Source: Treponema sp. (GTDB taxonomy: Bacteria > Spirochaetota > Spirochaetia > Treponematales > Breznakiellaceae). From it: a stretch of 55,178 bases of DNA. This document shows, one piece after another, positions 1 to 8,558 of the stretch (position 1 is its first letter; each line of letters begins with the position of its first letter). The stretch spans positions 1-55,178 of the forward strand of contig JAIRUQ010000067.1 of NCBI GenBank assembly GCA_031254315.1. The letters run 5' to 3'. The translations under genes and the position numbers were made by a program. Below the pieces are notes generated by a model. The model did not search any database, had not been told where the DNA came from, and worked only from the letters and a program-made list of their open reading frames with translations.

Positions 1-198
1 CGGCATAGCTGCCCTTCCGGACAAGTTTCCCCTTCACATAACGTTCGTTCCCTTCTTTGAGCAACCGCAAAGCCTCGTCCGCATCCTCAATGTGTTCCGC
101 CGGTCGGTGCATTTTCATATTGGTCTGGGCTCCGATCCGCAGGAAATAAGAACCGCTAAAATGAGAAAATAAAACACTTCCGTTATTTTGCCTTTCAT
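1..198 (-). CDS. Carbonic anhydrase, N-terminal part only; lipoprotein leader out of frame
   Basis: From the ATG at 118 downward the frame is open to the window edge. It has the N-terminal helix typical of beta-class carbonic anhydrases (ADEALRLLKEGNERYVKG), which interconvert CO2 and bicarbonate. The zinc ligands lie outside the window. Just upstream, an ATG at 198 starts a textbook lipoprotein signal peptide with a hydrophobic core and the lipobox LISCG, but that frame stops at 117 and is one base off the anhydrase frame. One extra base near 130-136 would join them into a lipoprotein reading SCGSGAQTNMKMHRP. So this is either a frameshifted (or mis-sequenced) lipoprotein or a cytoplasmic form starting at 118. 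The GGAG before 118 is 11 bases away, which is weak support for that start. Family assignment rests on about 40 residues. Confidence 0.55.
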
Positions 199-270
199 CA
201 GTTACTGCTTAATGAAAATTATATCTTTTTTCAGGATAAGGAAAGGGTAATGTGGAAAAAATAAAGCATC

Positions 271-325
271 GAAAGTAAAATATATTTAACCTTCGTCCTC
301 TTGAAAGTAAATTCTTTTTAACCTT
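271..325. repeat. Tandem pair of ~23-bp repeats, 32-bp period
   Basis: The motif GAAAGTAAA, six AT-rich bases, then TTAACCTT occurs at 271 and again at 303, three helical turns apart. It sits between the divergent carbonic anhydrase (start 198) and sensor-kinase (start 465) genes. This spacing suggests two binding sites for one regulator, but that is inference. Confidence 0.4.
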
Positions 326-342
326 TCCCTTTTTTTGCTTGA

Positions 343-381
343 ATAAAAATTATAATTTTTAAAATAAATATATAATTTTTA
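343..381. promoter_or_regulatory. AT-rich inverted repeat in divergent intergenic region
   Basis: AATAAAAATTATA is followed about 13 bases later by its exact complement TATAATTTTTATT. It lies about 85 bases before the kinase start and contains TATAAT-like hexamers. It may be part of the kinase promoter region; no convincing -35 box was identified. Confidence 0.3.
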
Positions 382-464
382 TTATATAGAGAAAAGAGCG
401 TTGGGGAACGTTAAATGATAAACTATTATACTTCATATATAACTCCTAATGAGTGGAGTTTCTT

Positions 465-3338
465 ATGACCAATAGTGAAACGAAAAAAACCGGTGTATTA
501 GCAAAACAGGTTACATTGCTCTGCCTTTCGCCTGTACTTATTATTTCGATTGTGTTTACGGTGGTTACTTTAATAAATATTGACGGTATAAGCAATCGTA
601 ATTTACAGTCAACTGCAGAACTCACCATGAACAATATTAACCTTGATATTTACAACACACTCATGCCGGCGATGGATTTATCAAGCAATGCGGCGGCAAT
701 AGTTCCCAGCATCAAATCTCAAGCGGAAATGGATAATATTTTTGCAGGTTTGCTTGATGTCGTTCCTGCAGTTTTTGAAATTTACTTCGGAACGGTAACT
801 TCCCGTTTTGACGGAGGCTCTTTTGTTACCGCTACAGATTGGGACCCTTATGGCGATAACCCCCAATGGGATCAGATAAAACGACCATGGTTTATTTCAG
901 GAATGCGAAATCCAGATAAGACGGTTGCTACAGACCCTTACAAAGATGACAGTACGGGAGAAATTTGCATAACCATGGTACGGGCGGTAAAAGATCAAGG
1001 GAACATTATAGGCGTTGTGGGAACGGATATTTTTTTTGATACCCTTACCGAAATCGTTACCAGCCGAAAGATAACAAGCGATGGTAATACCTTTGTAATA
1101 AATAAAGAAGGTTTATATCTTGTACACAAAAATTCAAATTTGGTAATGAACGCTTATTTTTCTGATAATAGAGGCATGGTTTTGGTAAAAGATATTACTG
1201 CAACATCAAACCTGCAAGTTAAGATACACGGAAATACGTATTGGGCATCTATGCCCATAGAGGGGCTGGGTTGGTACATAGTAACCACCGGTTCCACTGA
1301 CGAGTTAAGAAGTGATTTTAGGAAGGTTTTAACTTTTACCGTTATTCTTGGCATAGTTATGTCTTTAGCCGCTATTCTTATTTCTATCAGTTTTAGCAGT
1401 TTCCTTACTAAACCCTTAGTCCGGCTTTCCGGCGTACTGGAAGCCATCGCCGCGGGAGACCTTACCCAATCATTTGAAGCAAAAGGCAGAAATGAAATCG
1501 CTACAATGACAACGTTTTTTATTGAAAGTGTCCGCGCCATACTTGAAAAAATACGCAGAGTCGAGATTGCCGAAGCAAGTACAAAGGCTAAGAGTGATTT
1601 TCTCGCGGCAATGTCCCACGAAATCCGCACCCCCATGAACGCCATTACAGGAATGGCGGAACTGCTTCTGCAAAGAGAACTCCCGGACGAAGCACGGGAT
1701 GAAGTATTGGATATCAAGCAGGCGGGGAACAGTCTTATTACCATCATTAACGATATTTTGGACTTTTCTAAAATTGAAGCGGGCAAACTTGAAATTAATG
1801 CGGTCTCTTATTCACCTGCTTCCCTGATTTACGACACGGCGAACATTATCCGTATGAGGCTTGAAGAAAAACCAATTCGCTTTTCTATCAATGTCGCCCC
1901 TAATCTTCCCGACAGCCTTATAGGAGATGAAGTGCGCCTACGGCAAATTATGCTTAACCTCCTGTCCAATGCGGTAAAGTATACGAAAGAGGGACATATT
2001 GATTTTGCAATTACCTCACGGAAACAGGACAGCGCTCATATTTGGCTGAAAATCGCCGTAAGCGATACCGGCGAAGGCATAAAGCCGGAAGACCTGTCAA
2101 AACTTTTTGGTGATTTTGTCCGTCTTGACATTCAAAAGAATCAGAATATTGAAGGTACAGGTCTGGGGCTCGCCATTACAAAAAAACTCTGCGAACTAAT
2201 GGGCGGAAGTATCACAGTGGAAAGTGAATACGGCAAAGGCTCGTGTTTTACGGCGGAAATAATACAAGCTTTCTCCGATGATGCGGTTATCGGCGAAGAA
2301 ACAGCCGAAAACCTGAGAAACTTCCATTTTGCGGCGCTAACGGAAAGAAAAAAAATTGCTTATCAGAATTTTGACGGCTTGAAGGTTCTCGTGGTGGACA
2401 ACAATATGCCAAACCTGAGAGTTGCCCGCGGACTCTTAGCCCCCTACAAGTTTGGCATAGATACCGTCGAATCCGGCAAGGAGGCTGTCGAAAGAGTTCA
2501 AAGAAAAAATTACGATATGATTTTTATGGATCACATGATGCCCGAAATGGACGGCGTTGAAGCCACTAAGATCATTCGTGAATGGGAAAAAGAGCAAGAA
2601 GAAATTAAAAAGAATAAAAGTGTGGAGTTTCCGCAGGAAACTCAAAGGTCTGCTTTGCAGACCCGGATTCCAATAATAGCTCTCACCGCCAACGCCATAA
2701 GCGGAATAAAGGAGTTCTATCTGGAAAACGGTTTTGACGATTACCTTTCAAAGCCGGTTAACCCGCATTTATTGGACGAAATCATCAAAAAATGGCTCCC
2801 CAAATCCTTGCTCTCCGTTAACACCCAAACAATTCCCAATGTGCTTCTTCCCCTTGTTGAAGAACAGCGTCTTGATATGCTCAACCATTACCGTGAAACT
2901 TTTGTATCCGGCGTTTCGTCAATAGGGCTTGCGCCGGACAGCGAATACTATAAGAAGTTTACTGCGTTTATAAAATCACTCAATATAGAAGACAACGATT
3001 TGCGTGAACAGGCGGCAGTTTTAGCGGAAGCTGGTCTTCTGGAGGATGCGCACAAAATACGGGAGATACTGCCCGGCTTTTACAAAGATATGCAAAACAT
3101 ATCACAGAAACAGAATGAGAGCGGCGAAGATCAAAAAATCTTGAGTAAATTATTACCAAAGCTGGAAAATGCTATAATGAACAATGAATGGGAAACAGCG
3201 GAAGAAGTGATGAAAGAGTTAAGTGCAGAAAGCTTGAGTAACAAAGGACGTGAATTGTATTTCGCTCTTAATGATTTAATGTTTGAAGGCGATACCGAAA
3301 AAATCCTTGAATTGTTAAAAGGAGAAAATCATGGTTAA
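465..3338 (+). CDS. Hybrid sensor histidine kinase with periplasmic Cache domain and receiver domain
   Basis: A membrane sensor kinase that autophosphorylates on His and passes phosphate to its own receiver. Order from the ATG at 465: TM1 (~15-38), a periplasmic dCache-like sensor (~45-280, with PWF and [10 protein letters not shown] as in chemoreceptor Cache domains), TM2 (~289-315), HAMP (~316-357), HisKA with SHEIRTPMN (His ~385), HATPase with [16 protein letters not shown] and GTGLGLAI, and a receiver (DNNMPN; phospho-Asp ~689 in [11 protein letters not shown]; Lys in LSKPV). A ~170-residue C-terminal tail has no recognised HPt motif. ATG 465 is preferred over GTG 453 because GGAG lies six bases before it. 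It overlaps the response-regulator gene by eight bases, so the two are co-translated and probably form one relay. Confidence 0.93.
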   Translation: MTNSETKKTGVLAKQVTLLCLSPVLIISIVFTVVTLINIDGISNRNLQSTAELTMNNINLDIYNTLMPAMDLSSNAAAIVPSIKSQAEMDNIFAGLLDVVPAVFEIYFGTVTSRFDGGSFVTATDWDPYGDNPQWDQIKRPWFISGMRNPDKTVATDPYKDDSTGEICITMVRAVKDQGNIIGVVGTDIFFDTLTEIVTSRKITSDGNTFVINKEGLYLVHKNSNLVMNAYFSDNRGMVLVKDITATSNLQVKIHGNTYWASMPIEGLGWYIVTTGSTDELRSDFRKVLTFTVILGIVMSLAAILISISFSSFLTKPLVRLSGVLEAIAAGDLTQSFEAKGRNEIATMTTFFIESVRAILEKIRRVEIAEASTKAKSDFLAAMSHEIRTPMNAITGMAELLLQRELPDEARDEVLDIKQAGNSLITIINDILDFSKIEAGKLEINAVSYSPASLIYDTANIIRMRLEEKPIRFSINVAPNLPDSLIGDEVRLRQIMLNLLSNAVKYTKEGHIDFAITSRKQDSAHIWLKIAVSDTGEGIKPEDLSKLFGDFVRLDIQKNQNIEGTGLGLAITKKLCELMGGSITVESEYGKGSCFTAEIIQAFSDDAVIGEETAENLRNFHFAALTERKKIAYQNFDGLKVLVVDNNMPNLRVARGLLAPYKFGIDTVESGKEAVERVQRKNYDMIFMDHMMPEMDGVEATKIIREWEKEQEEIKKNKSVEFPQETQRSALQTRIPIIALTANAISGIKEFYLENGFDDYLSKPVNPHLLDEIIKKWLPKSLLSVNTQTIPNVLLPLVEEQRLDMLNHYRETFVSGVSSIGLAPDSEYYKKFTAFIKSLNIEDNDLREQAAVLAEAGLLEDAHKIREILPGFYKDMQNISQKQNESGEDQKILSKLLPKLENAIMNNEWETAEEVMKELSAESLSNKGRELYFALNDLMFEGDTEKILELLKGENHG

Positions 3339-3936
3339 GATTTTGATAGTGGAAGATCAAACCCTGTTACTTGATACGCTGAAAGACGTTATAGGTTTAC
3401 AGCCCGACATGAAAGTAGTGGGTACAGCCGATGACGCATCCCTTGCCCCGGAATTATGCAGAAAGTTAAAACCCGCTCTTGTATTAATGGACGTAATGTC
3501 CAAAAACGATTCCAACGGCATTGATTTTGCCGCGCAGATACGGAAAGAAATGCCGGAAATAAAAATTGTCATAATGACAGGGCTCCCGGAAATAACCTTT
3601 GCGGATAAAGCGAAAAAAGCCGGAGTTCACAGTTTTATGAACAAAGACAGCGGAAAAGAATATTTGCTTTTTGTAATACACAATACCATGAAGGGGAACG
3701 GCATATACCCCGGAGAGTCTGACAGCAAGCCCTTTACCGAAAAATTTACAGAAAGAGAACTTTCGGTTCTCCGCCTGATCTGTCAGGGGAAATCGAGAAA
3801 CGAAGTAGTCGATGAACTTGCAATGTCGGAATCGCTGGTAAAGAAAATTATTGCGACAATTCTGGACAAAACCTGTTTTAACAGCATAAGCAAATTCGCC
3901 GTCTATGCCGTAGGCAAGGGGTTAATTACACCGTAA
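3331..3936 (+). CDS. NarL/LuxR-family response regulator
   Basis: A two-domain transcription regulator. It has a receiver domain (residues 1-~120; acidic EDQ at 8-10, phospho-Asp 54 in VLMDVMS, Thr at VIMTG, Lys in NKDSG) and a LuxR-type helix-turn-helix (~135-200: [30 protein letters not shown], shown here only to fix the family). The start overlaps the end of the kinase gene, with AAGGAG just upstream. It is the probable output of the kinase relay. No target can be named. The HTH is slightly degenerate at its end ([19 protein letters not shown]) but looks intact. Confidence 0.9.
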   Translation: MVKILIVEDQTLLLDTLKDVIGLQPDMKVVGTADDASLAPELCRKLKPALVLMDVMSKNDSNGIDFAAQIRKEMPEIKIVIMTGLPEITFADKAKKAGVHSFMNKDSGKEYLLFVIHNTMKGNGIYPGESDSKPFTEKFTERELSVLRLICQGKSRNEVVDELAMSESLVKKIIATILDKTCFNSISKFAVYAVGKGLITP

Positions 3937-3937
3937 C

Positions 3938-4020
3938 AAATGAGTAATGAGCAATTAGCAATGTAAGATAACTTCAAGAGAGATTGTCTTTTATTGCTCA
4001 CTGCTAATTACTAATTTGTA
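3938..4020. repeat. ATGAG-type heptamer array folded as an imperfect inverted repeat
   Basis: The left arm has ATGAGTA-ATGAGCA-ATTAGCA heptamers, and the right arm carries the reverse complement (TTGCTCACTGCTAATTACTAATTT). The middle is a conserved core, GTAAGATAACTTCAAGAGAG then ATTGTCTT, with a small CAAG-AGAG-ATTG hairpin. It sits between convergent genes, so the transcript could act as a two-way terminator. The same core recurs at 4905-5013. Confidence 0.6.
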
Positions 4021-4600
4021 ATGCCTTCTTCTGCTTCTCAATATACCCATTTTGTGCGGCGGTGAGGTTGGCGAGACGCTGTTTGAGCAGGACTTTCTCT
4101 ATGGAGTCTACGCCGGGGGTACGCAACATGTTTTTTATTCTTGTTTTGTGTGAACCACAGGCAATGTGGAATGAGTCTTTGGGGAAGCCTTTTACACGGT
4201 ATTCTTTACAATGGGGAATGGCTTTTTCCACCCCCTGATAAGCGGTACTATCCTCCACAACGGTAAGTGCAAGAAACGCATCATCAAAACTTTGTATGGC
4301 TTTTGTCAGACTACTGATAGAGTCTTTATCTGATTTTTCACAAAATTGCAGTTCTTGGGTTATGAAGGTATACTCGGCAAGTATCAAGGTTTGAGGGTCG
4401 GTGGTGGTTTGTGCTTCCTTGAAAGCGGTTAATGCTTCGGCTATGCCACTTTCGTAGAAAATACGTCCTTCTTCTGCTTTTCCTCTAATGGCAAAGCCTT
4501 TGCGTCCTGCATCTATATATATTACCGCATTAGTAATACTACCGGCTAAGCCAATTTGATCCAAATTCCGCCTCTGCTTCCGATAAATTCCAGCCGCCAT
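4004..4600 (-). CDS. Unknown protein of a small conserved-looking pair; start uncertain
   Basis: A soluble protein of up to 198 residues with no signal peptide and no family I can name. It is rich in Ala/Gln helices and has a C-terminal basic stretch. The reading from 4600 gives an unusual N-terminus (MAAGIYRKQRRN) that overlaps the conserved-looking end of the upstream small gene by 62 bases, and no good ribosome-binding site precedes 4600. The natural N-terminus is probably near the SITNAVIYIDAG stretch just after the upstream stop at 4539, where no ATG/GTG/TTG is in frame. That leaves a rare start (ATT) or a mutated start codon. The gene may be decaying. Its stop lies inside the heptamer inverted repeat. 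Confidence 0.6.
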   Translation of the reverse strand: MAAGIYRKQRRNLDQIGLAGSITNAVIYIDAGRKGFAIRGKAEEGRIFYESGIAEALTAFKEAQTTTDPQTLILAEYTFITQELQFCEKSDKDSISSLTKAIQSFDDAFLALTVVEDSTAYQGVEKAIPHCKEYRVKGFPKDSFHIACGSHKTRIKNMLRTPGVDSIEKVLLKQRLANLTAAQNGYIEKQKKALQISN

Positions 4601-4775
4601 TTATAAGAAAATCCGCACCCATTTTCTCTTTCATTACCTTTGCCAAATATGAGGGCATGGGTACAGACCTTGTAAGGCGGTTATACCCTTCTCTGTCTCC
4701 GGCTTCTTTTAAGGCTATAGCCTTGTGTAATATGGCATATTTTTCATCAAGGGTCATAGTTTGGGTTTGGGGCAT
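4539..4775 (-). CDS. Small unknown protein, first gene of the pair
   Basis: A 78-residue soluble protein. The start at 4775 is fixed by AGGAG seven bases upstream; a longer reading to 4976 runs through repeat sequence and is rejected. The sequence is charged and helical (LDEKYAILHKAIALKEAGD) and ends in GGWNLSEAEAEFGSNWLSR, rich in small and acidic residues. It is not assigned to a family. Its size, position and tight linkage to a larger gene resemble toxin-antitoxin or regulator/effector pairs, but no motif supports that. A CGCCATT/AATGGCG hairpin (4821-4841) lies in its 5' leader. Confidence 0.65.
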   Translation of the reverse strand: MPQTQTMTLDEKYAILHKAIALKEAGDREGYNRLTRSVPMPSYLAKVMKEKMGADFLINGGWNLSEAEAEFGSNWLSR

Positions 4776-4904
4776 ACGGTAACTCCTATTTACATCGCGT
4801 GAGCGACGAAGTAAATCGAACGCCATTACAAGACAATGGCGATTACTCCTTGATTCAAAGTATACCAGATTAAATGAAAAATGAAAAGGGAAAAATGAGG
4901 GAAG

Positions 4905-5013
4905 AAAATGAGTAATGAGCAATGAGAAGTGAGCAATGAGCAATGTAAGATGACTCCAAGAGAGCTTGTCTTTCATTGCTAATTACTAACTACTAATTAC
5001 CCTTTGCTAATTA
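4905..5013. repeat. Second copy of the heptamer inverted-repeat element
   Basis: ATGAGCA/ATGAGAA/GTGAGCA heptamers run into the core GTAAGATGACTCCAAGAGAG then CTTGTCTTTC, here with a perfect CAAG-AGAG-CTTG hairpin. Reverse-complement heptamers (TTGCTAATTACTAACTACTAATTA) follow. The core matches the copy at 3938-4020 with few changes, so this is a dispersed element rather than chance. Confidence 0.6.
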
Positions 5014-5015
5014 CA

Positions 5016-5118
5016 CCGTAGCCATTGGGGCTGTTTTTCGTAGCCATCCGGTATTAAAAATTTGTCCATATTACCCTTCTTTCTCTGAAAAAATAATACG
5101 AAAATTTCAAAAATAATT
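5016..5118 (+). promoter_or_regulatory. Duplicated ~102-bp upstream element, copy A
   Basis: Runs from CCGTAGCCATT to AAAATAATT and is about 80% identical to copy B at 7136-7237, including CCATATT, CCCTTCTTT and the exact block AATAATACGAAAATTTCAAA. Each copy starts with two GTAGCC boxes and ends 60-90 bases before a forward gene. This suggests a shared promoter or leader module. Confidence 0.5.
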
Positions 5119-5180
5119 ACACACGAGTTAAAAGAAAACATAAAAAAGGGGAAACGGTTTTTGATACCGCAAAATAGTTT

Positions 5181-6407
5181 ATGGAAGAACAATTAAATTT
5201 GGAGGTGGTCAGGTTTCAAAAAGAAGCCTGTATTGCCCTTGCGGAAGATAAACGGGTTTCCGACCGTTTTTTTATTATCCGCGAGGGGCAAGTGCGTCTC
5301 TACAAAAAAGTACAGTTTGCGGAGGAAGAAAAGGGCGATGTAATCGGTCCGGGCGATTTATTCGGCGTTATCTCGGCTATGTCCGGTCATAGCCACGTTG
5401 AGACTGCGGTAGCCTTAACCGATGTTGTGTTGATTGCTGTACGTCAGGAACAATTCTGCCGGTTTATTCAGGACAAACCTCAGATGGCAAAAAATATTCT
5501 GCTCACGTTTTCTAAGCGGATGCGCCTCCTTAACGAATTCCTTTCCACGATTACCTTAAGGGAAGAAACACAAAGCGACATCGAACATCTTTATAATGTC
5601 GCCGAATATTACACAATAGACAAACAGTACAAAAAGGCATGTTATGCCCTTGTCAAATACATCAAAAATTGCCCCGAGGGAAAGAATATACAGAAGGCGA
5701 AGGAACTGTTAAAAAAAGTCTCATCGGATGTAAAAGATATTAAGTTTGATTTCGATACAAACGAAACATTAAGAACTTATGAAAAAGACGATATGATATT
5801 TGCCGAAGGCGAACCGGCGGAAGAAATTTTTATCATCAGGAAAGGTTTTGTAAAAATAGCCAAGGTAACCCAAAAGGGCGAAATACTATTGGAAATCATA
5901 AAGCCCGGAGACATTTTCGGCGAGATGGCTCTGCTGGAAGAAAAACCCCGGAGCGCAAGCGCGGTAGCTCATGAAAAATGCGAACTTATGGTGGTGAACC
6001 AAGCCAATTTTGACCAATTAATAAAAACCCAGCCCCAACTTATCACTAGGCTGATCACATTACTGGCTGAACGGATATGGATATGTTACAGGAAGCTGAC
6101 AAACACCCGTATCGATGATCCTCTGAACCGTATGTATGACATGCTGTTGATACTGCTTGAAAAGAAACAGGTTAAGCTCAACGTTACTGGTTCTCATATA
6201 TTCGATTTTGGAACCAAGGAACTGCTTAAAATGATTGGATTTTCATCTAACGAGAGCGCCGACATGTTGAAAAAAATGCCGAAAAGCCATTTCGTAAAAA
6301 TAGTACAAGACAAGATAATCATTCAGAATGTGTTTGAGTTTTCCAAACACGTTTCTTTTATCCGCAGAAAACTGGAAAAGGATAAGGAAAAGGAAATGGC
6401 GATATGA
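5181..6407 (+). CDS. Regulator with two cyclic-nucleotide-binding domains
   Basis: A cytoplasmic protein with two CRP-type beta-roll domains. The first (~20-110) has a degraded phosphate-binding cassette (GVISAMSGHSHVETAVA, no Arg). The second (~195-310) has an intact one (FGEMALLEEKPRSASAVA, with Glu and Arg), so only the second is likely to bind cAMP or cGMP. Between them is a short TPR-like helical stretch (AEYYTIDKQYKKACYALVKYI). The C-terminal ~95 residues may be a divergent winged helix (TKELLKMIGFSSNESADMLKKM). Two-domain proteins of this kind are known in treponemes. No clear ribosome-binding site precedes ATG 5181. The duplicated element A lies upstream. Confidence 0.85.
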   Translation: MEEQLNLEVVRFQKEACIALAEDKRVSDRFFIIREGQVRLYKKVQFAEEEKGDVIGPGDLFGVISAMSGHSHVETAVALTDVVLIAVRQEQFCRFIQDKPQMAKNILLTFSKRMRLLNEFLSTITLREETQSDIEHLYNVAEYYTIDKQYKKACYALVKYIKNCPEGKNIQKAKELLKKVSSDVKDIKFDFDTNETLRTYEKDDMIFAEGEPAEEIFIIRKGFVKIAKVTQKGEILLEIIKPGDIFGEMALLEEKPRSASAVAHEKCELMVVNQANFDQLIKTQPQLITRLITLLAERIWICYRKLTNTRIDDPLNRMYDMLLILLEKKQVKLNVTGSHIFDFGTKELLKMIGFSSNESADMLKKMPKSHFVKIVQDKIIIQNVFEFSKHVSFIRRKLEKDKEKEMAI

Positions 6408-6437
6408 TAGCAATGAAAAATGAGCAGTGAGCAAAGG
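6408..6437. repeat. Short ATGAG-type heptamer run
   Basis: AGCAATGAAAAATGAGCAGTGAGCAAAGG has the same ATGAGCA/GTGAGCA units as the larger arrays, without the hairpin core. It directly follows the regulator stop and precedes the small membrane protein. Confidence 0.45.
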
Positions 6438-6445
6438 AGAGGGAA

Positions 6446-6601
6446 ATGAAATTGAACGAATCATTAAATTGTACAATGAGCGAATTAATCGTAATTTCCG
6501 TGCTGGTAATGGCATTCTTATTTGGCTTTGCGATACTGGTAATGGCAATCGTATTAGACCTTGCGCCCCACAGTTTGCCTAATCTGGGGGGAATACATTG
6601 A
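6446..6601 (+). CDS. 51-residue single-pass membrane protein
   Basis: ATG at 6446 preceded by AAAGGAG six bases upstream, a strong ribosome-binding site. The protein has a polar N-terminus (KLNESLNCTMSE) and one long hydrophobic segment (LIVISVLVMAFLFGFAILVM, ~13-33), then a short tail. It is not recognised. Its stop overlaps the TTG start of the next gene, which suggests coupled translation. It may anchor or regulate a partner, but nothing in the sequence says which. Confidence 0.6.
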   Translation: MKLNESLNCTMSELIVISVLVMAFLFGFAILVMAIVLDLAPHSLPNLGGIH

Positions 6602-7098
6602 AACTCCTAGGCAAAGTATATGTATACACAGAAAATAAACTTACCGGCGCTGTTGCTTTTCAGGAATACGATGGGAAGGAACTAACGGCTTCTGTTTGTG
6701 GTTCTAAAAAGACCGGAAAAATAATTGACGGACAGTTCTGTTTTACTATGGAAAGACCGGAAAATTTAGAAATTATAAGCGCGGAATATATTAATAAAAT
6801 TTTTGAAGTAGAATATACCGGTATAACGCTAAGTTCAAATAATGTAAGAGGTTTTGTAATTCCGTCTTTTTTCATTAACGATTCTGAAAAATACTTTTGC
6901 CTGACCAAAGAAAACTATAGAGGAACTTCATGGACTAAAGAGAGTGTGATGTACGCGTATGTTGATAAAGACATTACCGTAAGCGGGAAGACCGTAAGCC
7001 TTACGTTTAAAGCCGGCTGGAACGCGGTATACAATAATATGATTACACAAGCAATATCTCTGGCAAACCCCAAACATCTCAGATGGACGCTAAAATAG
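6598..7098 (+). CDS. Unknown 166-residue protein with TTG start
   Basis: Starts at TTG 6598, overlapping the previous stop, with GGGGGG six bases upstream. It has no signal peptide. The sequence is mostly predicted beta structure (alternating hydrophobic strands such as KVYVYTE, VSLTFKAGW), with several Asn/Tyr/Lys-rich loops. I do not recognise the family. It is probably translationally coupled to the small membrane protein. No regulatory motif of its own is visible. Confidence 0.65.
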   Translation: MKLLGKVYVYTENKLTGAVAFQEYDGKELTASVCGSKKTGKIIDGQFCFTMERPENLEIISAEYINKIFEVEYTGITLSSNNVRGFVIPSFFINDSEKYFCLTKENYRGTSWTKESVMYAYVDKDITVSGKTVSLTFKAGWNAVYNNMITQAISLANPKHLRWTLK

Positions 7099-7135
7099 CC
7101 ATAAGCGCTGTTTTTTTAAACATTGCTTATTTACC

Positions 7136-7237
7136 CCGTAGCCATTTGGCTATGAAAGGTAGCCGTTTGGTATTGAAAATATGCCCATATTGCCCTTCTT
7201 TTTCTAGTAAAATAATACGAAAATTTCAAATATAATT
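7136..7237 (+). promoter_or_regulatory. Duplicated ~102-bp upstream element, copy B
   Basis: Counterpart of 5016-5118. Copy B ends in a TATAAT hexamer (7231-7236) where copy A has AATAAT. It lies 92 bases before the lipoprotein gene. Confidence 0.5.
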
Positions 7238-7328
7238 GTAAAGAATGCGGGTGAAACGGAGTTTTTTACACCTCTCTCCGTAGATTCCGCTTTCTTACGG
7301 TTAAATCTTTTAAAAAAGGAAGTTCAAT

Positions 7329-8486
7329 ATGAAAAGGATTTTATTGCTCCTTTCGGTATTTTTTTTAATCTGCTCCCTTGTTTCTTCGTGTTTTACCCCT
7401 TGGCGGGGGGACGGCGGAGCCCTTACCGTTTCTATTGGAGGCGGCAATAGTAACAGTAGAAGTGTGTTGAAATACATTTATGAAGAAGGTACTCTCTACG
7501 AAAATACTTTCTCCGTTGATAGCGAAAAACTTACCCGCCACATAATAACAGTAACCGACAGCTCCGGTGTGGAACAAAGTTTAACAATAGAAGGGGAGAG
7601 CGGGAAAGTTTATTTTCCTTCGCTTGCCCTTGGACTTTGCTCCATTGTTGTTGAAGGATATAAAGTAGACGAACAACAAACCTTAGGTACTACCACCTTG
7701 GATATCAAATACGGTTCGAATAGCACCGCTATAGAGATGGCATTGTCCCCTCTATTTATAGCCAAAAATGTAGCCGCAAATGCCGAAATTGCAGCCGTAA
7801 AGTTGGCAGAAGATCTCATAGAAAAATATTCGTACGATGACAACGAGCTCGACGTCGAAGTAGTATATGGCAACGTCGTAACCGTAAAGGGAGGCATATC
7901 TTTTGTATCTAAATATTTTACAGATCTAGAAGATGTAGACAAAATAAAAGGACTTCAGCTTGACATACCAGCCGGCGTAACAGTACGTTGGGAGCAGAGC
8001 TTGTATACTGCTACACAGGGGGCTTATAACATTACGTTGACAGGTTCCGGAACTCTGGAAATCACGGGTAATACCAAAATAGATGGCGGCTATAGTCGCG
8101 GCGGTATACTCATTGCAAGCGGCTCTCCAACCCTCAAAATCTCTTGTGATCCTCCTTATGGTTTTCGTATTAGGACCTCAATCGTAACTGCTCCGGGCTC
8201 CAGCCCGAATATCGAGATTTCCAGCGGTTCCGTTAGTGAGATTAGGTTAGCAGGCGACGGAACTATCACCGTATCAGGCGAAGTAGAGTGCGATATAAAG
8301 CGGGTTGGCAACGCAAACGTTAAGGGCTATTACCGCAACGATATAATCAGAGACTACTTCGACGAAAGCGTATACGAGGAAGACATCGGCTGGAGTTACT
8401 TGGAAGACAAAGACAGCGGCTGGGGGTCGGGATACGTGCAATTCACCGGCTGGAAAGAAGGCGTGAATTTGTTCCCGATACCGTAG
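7329..8486 (+). CDS. Lipoprotein of unknown function
   Basis: 385 residues with a type II signal peptide (LSVFFLICSLVSSC; Cys ~21). After a Ser/Gly-rich linker comes a beta-rich body with Thr/Ser/Gly repeats (ITLTGSGTLEITGNTKIDGG, SGTVSVSG-like runs). This pattern is common in treponemal surface or periplasmic lipoproteins with beta-helix-like repeats. AAGGA precedes the start. It is followed by OmpA-like and barrel genes on the same strand, so it probably belongs to an envelope gene set. No enzymatic motif is seen. Confidence 0.75.
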   Translation: MKRILLLLSVFFLICSLVSSCFTPWRGDGGALTVSIGGGNSNSRSVLKYIYEEGTLYENTFSVDSEKLTRHIITVTDSSGVEQSLTIEGESGKVYFPSLALGLCSIVVEGYKVDEQQTLGTTTLDIKYGSNSTAIEMALSPLFIAKNVAANAEIAAVKLAEDLIEKYSYDDNELDVEVVYGNVVTVKGGISFVSKYFTDLEDVDKIKGLQLDIPAGVTVRWEQSLYTATQGAYNITLTGSGTLEITGNTKIDGGYSRGGILIASGSPTLKISCDPPYGFRIRTSIVTAPGSSPNIEISSGSVSEIRLAGDGTITVSGEVECDIKRVGNANVKGYYRNDIIRDYFDESVYEEDIGWSYLEDKDSGWGSGYVQFTGWKEGVNLFPIP

Positions 8487-8491
8487 GGTAA

Positions 8492-8532
8492 CTGACACCT
8501 GATTTGCTTGCGTACCTTGTGTCAGGGTACGC
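8492..8532 (+). terminator. Two overlapping, mutually exclusive hairpins after the lipoprotein gene
   Basis: CTGACAC (8492-8498) pairs with GTGTCAG (8519-8525), and GCGTACC (8510-8516) pairs with GGTACGC (8526-8532). Both stems are perfect 7-bp pairs but interleave, so only one can form easily. No U-run follows. It is possibly an attenuator or read-through control before the OmpA-like gene. Confidence 0.35.
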
Positions 8533-8558
8533 CGGATGGGGAAAGGATAAAAAATAAA

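Noticed and set aside
4776-4976. Longer start for the 78-residue protein (adds 67 residues)
   Set aside because: The extra part is translated heptamer repeat, while AGGAG sits correctly before 4775.
3938-5013. CRISPR array at the heptamer repeats
   Set aside because: Units are 7 bp and contiguous, without unique spacers, and no cas genes are nearby.
8492-8532. H-type pseudoknot formed by the two interleaved stems
   Set aside because: The loop that would have to cross the first 7-bp stem has zero nucleotides, so both stems cannot form together; they are better viewed as alternatives.
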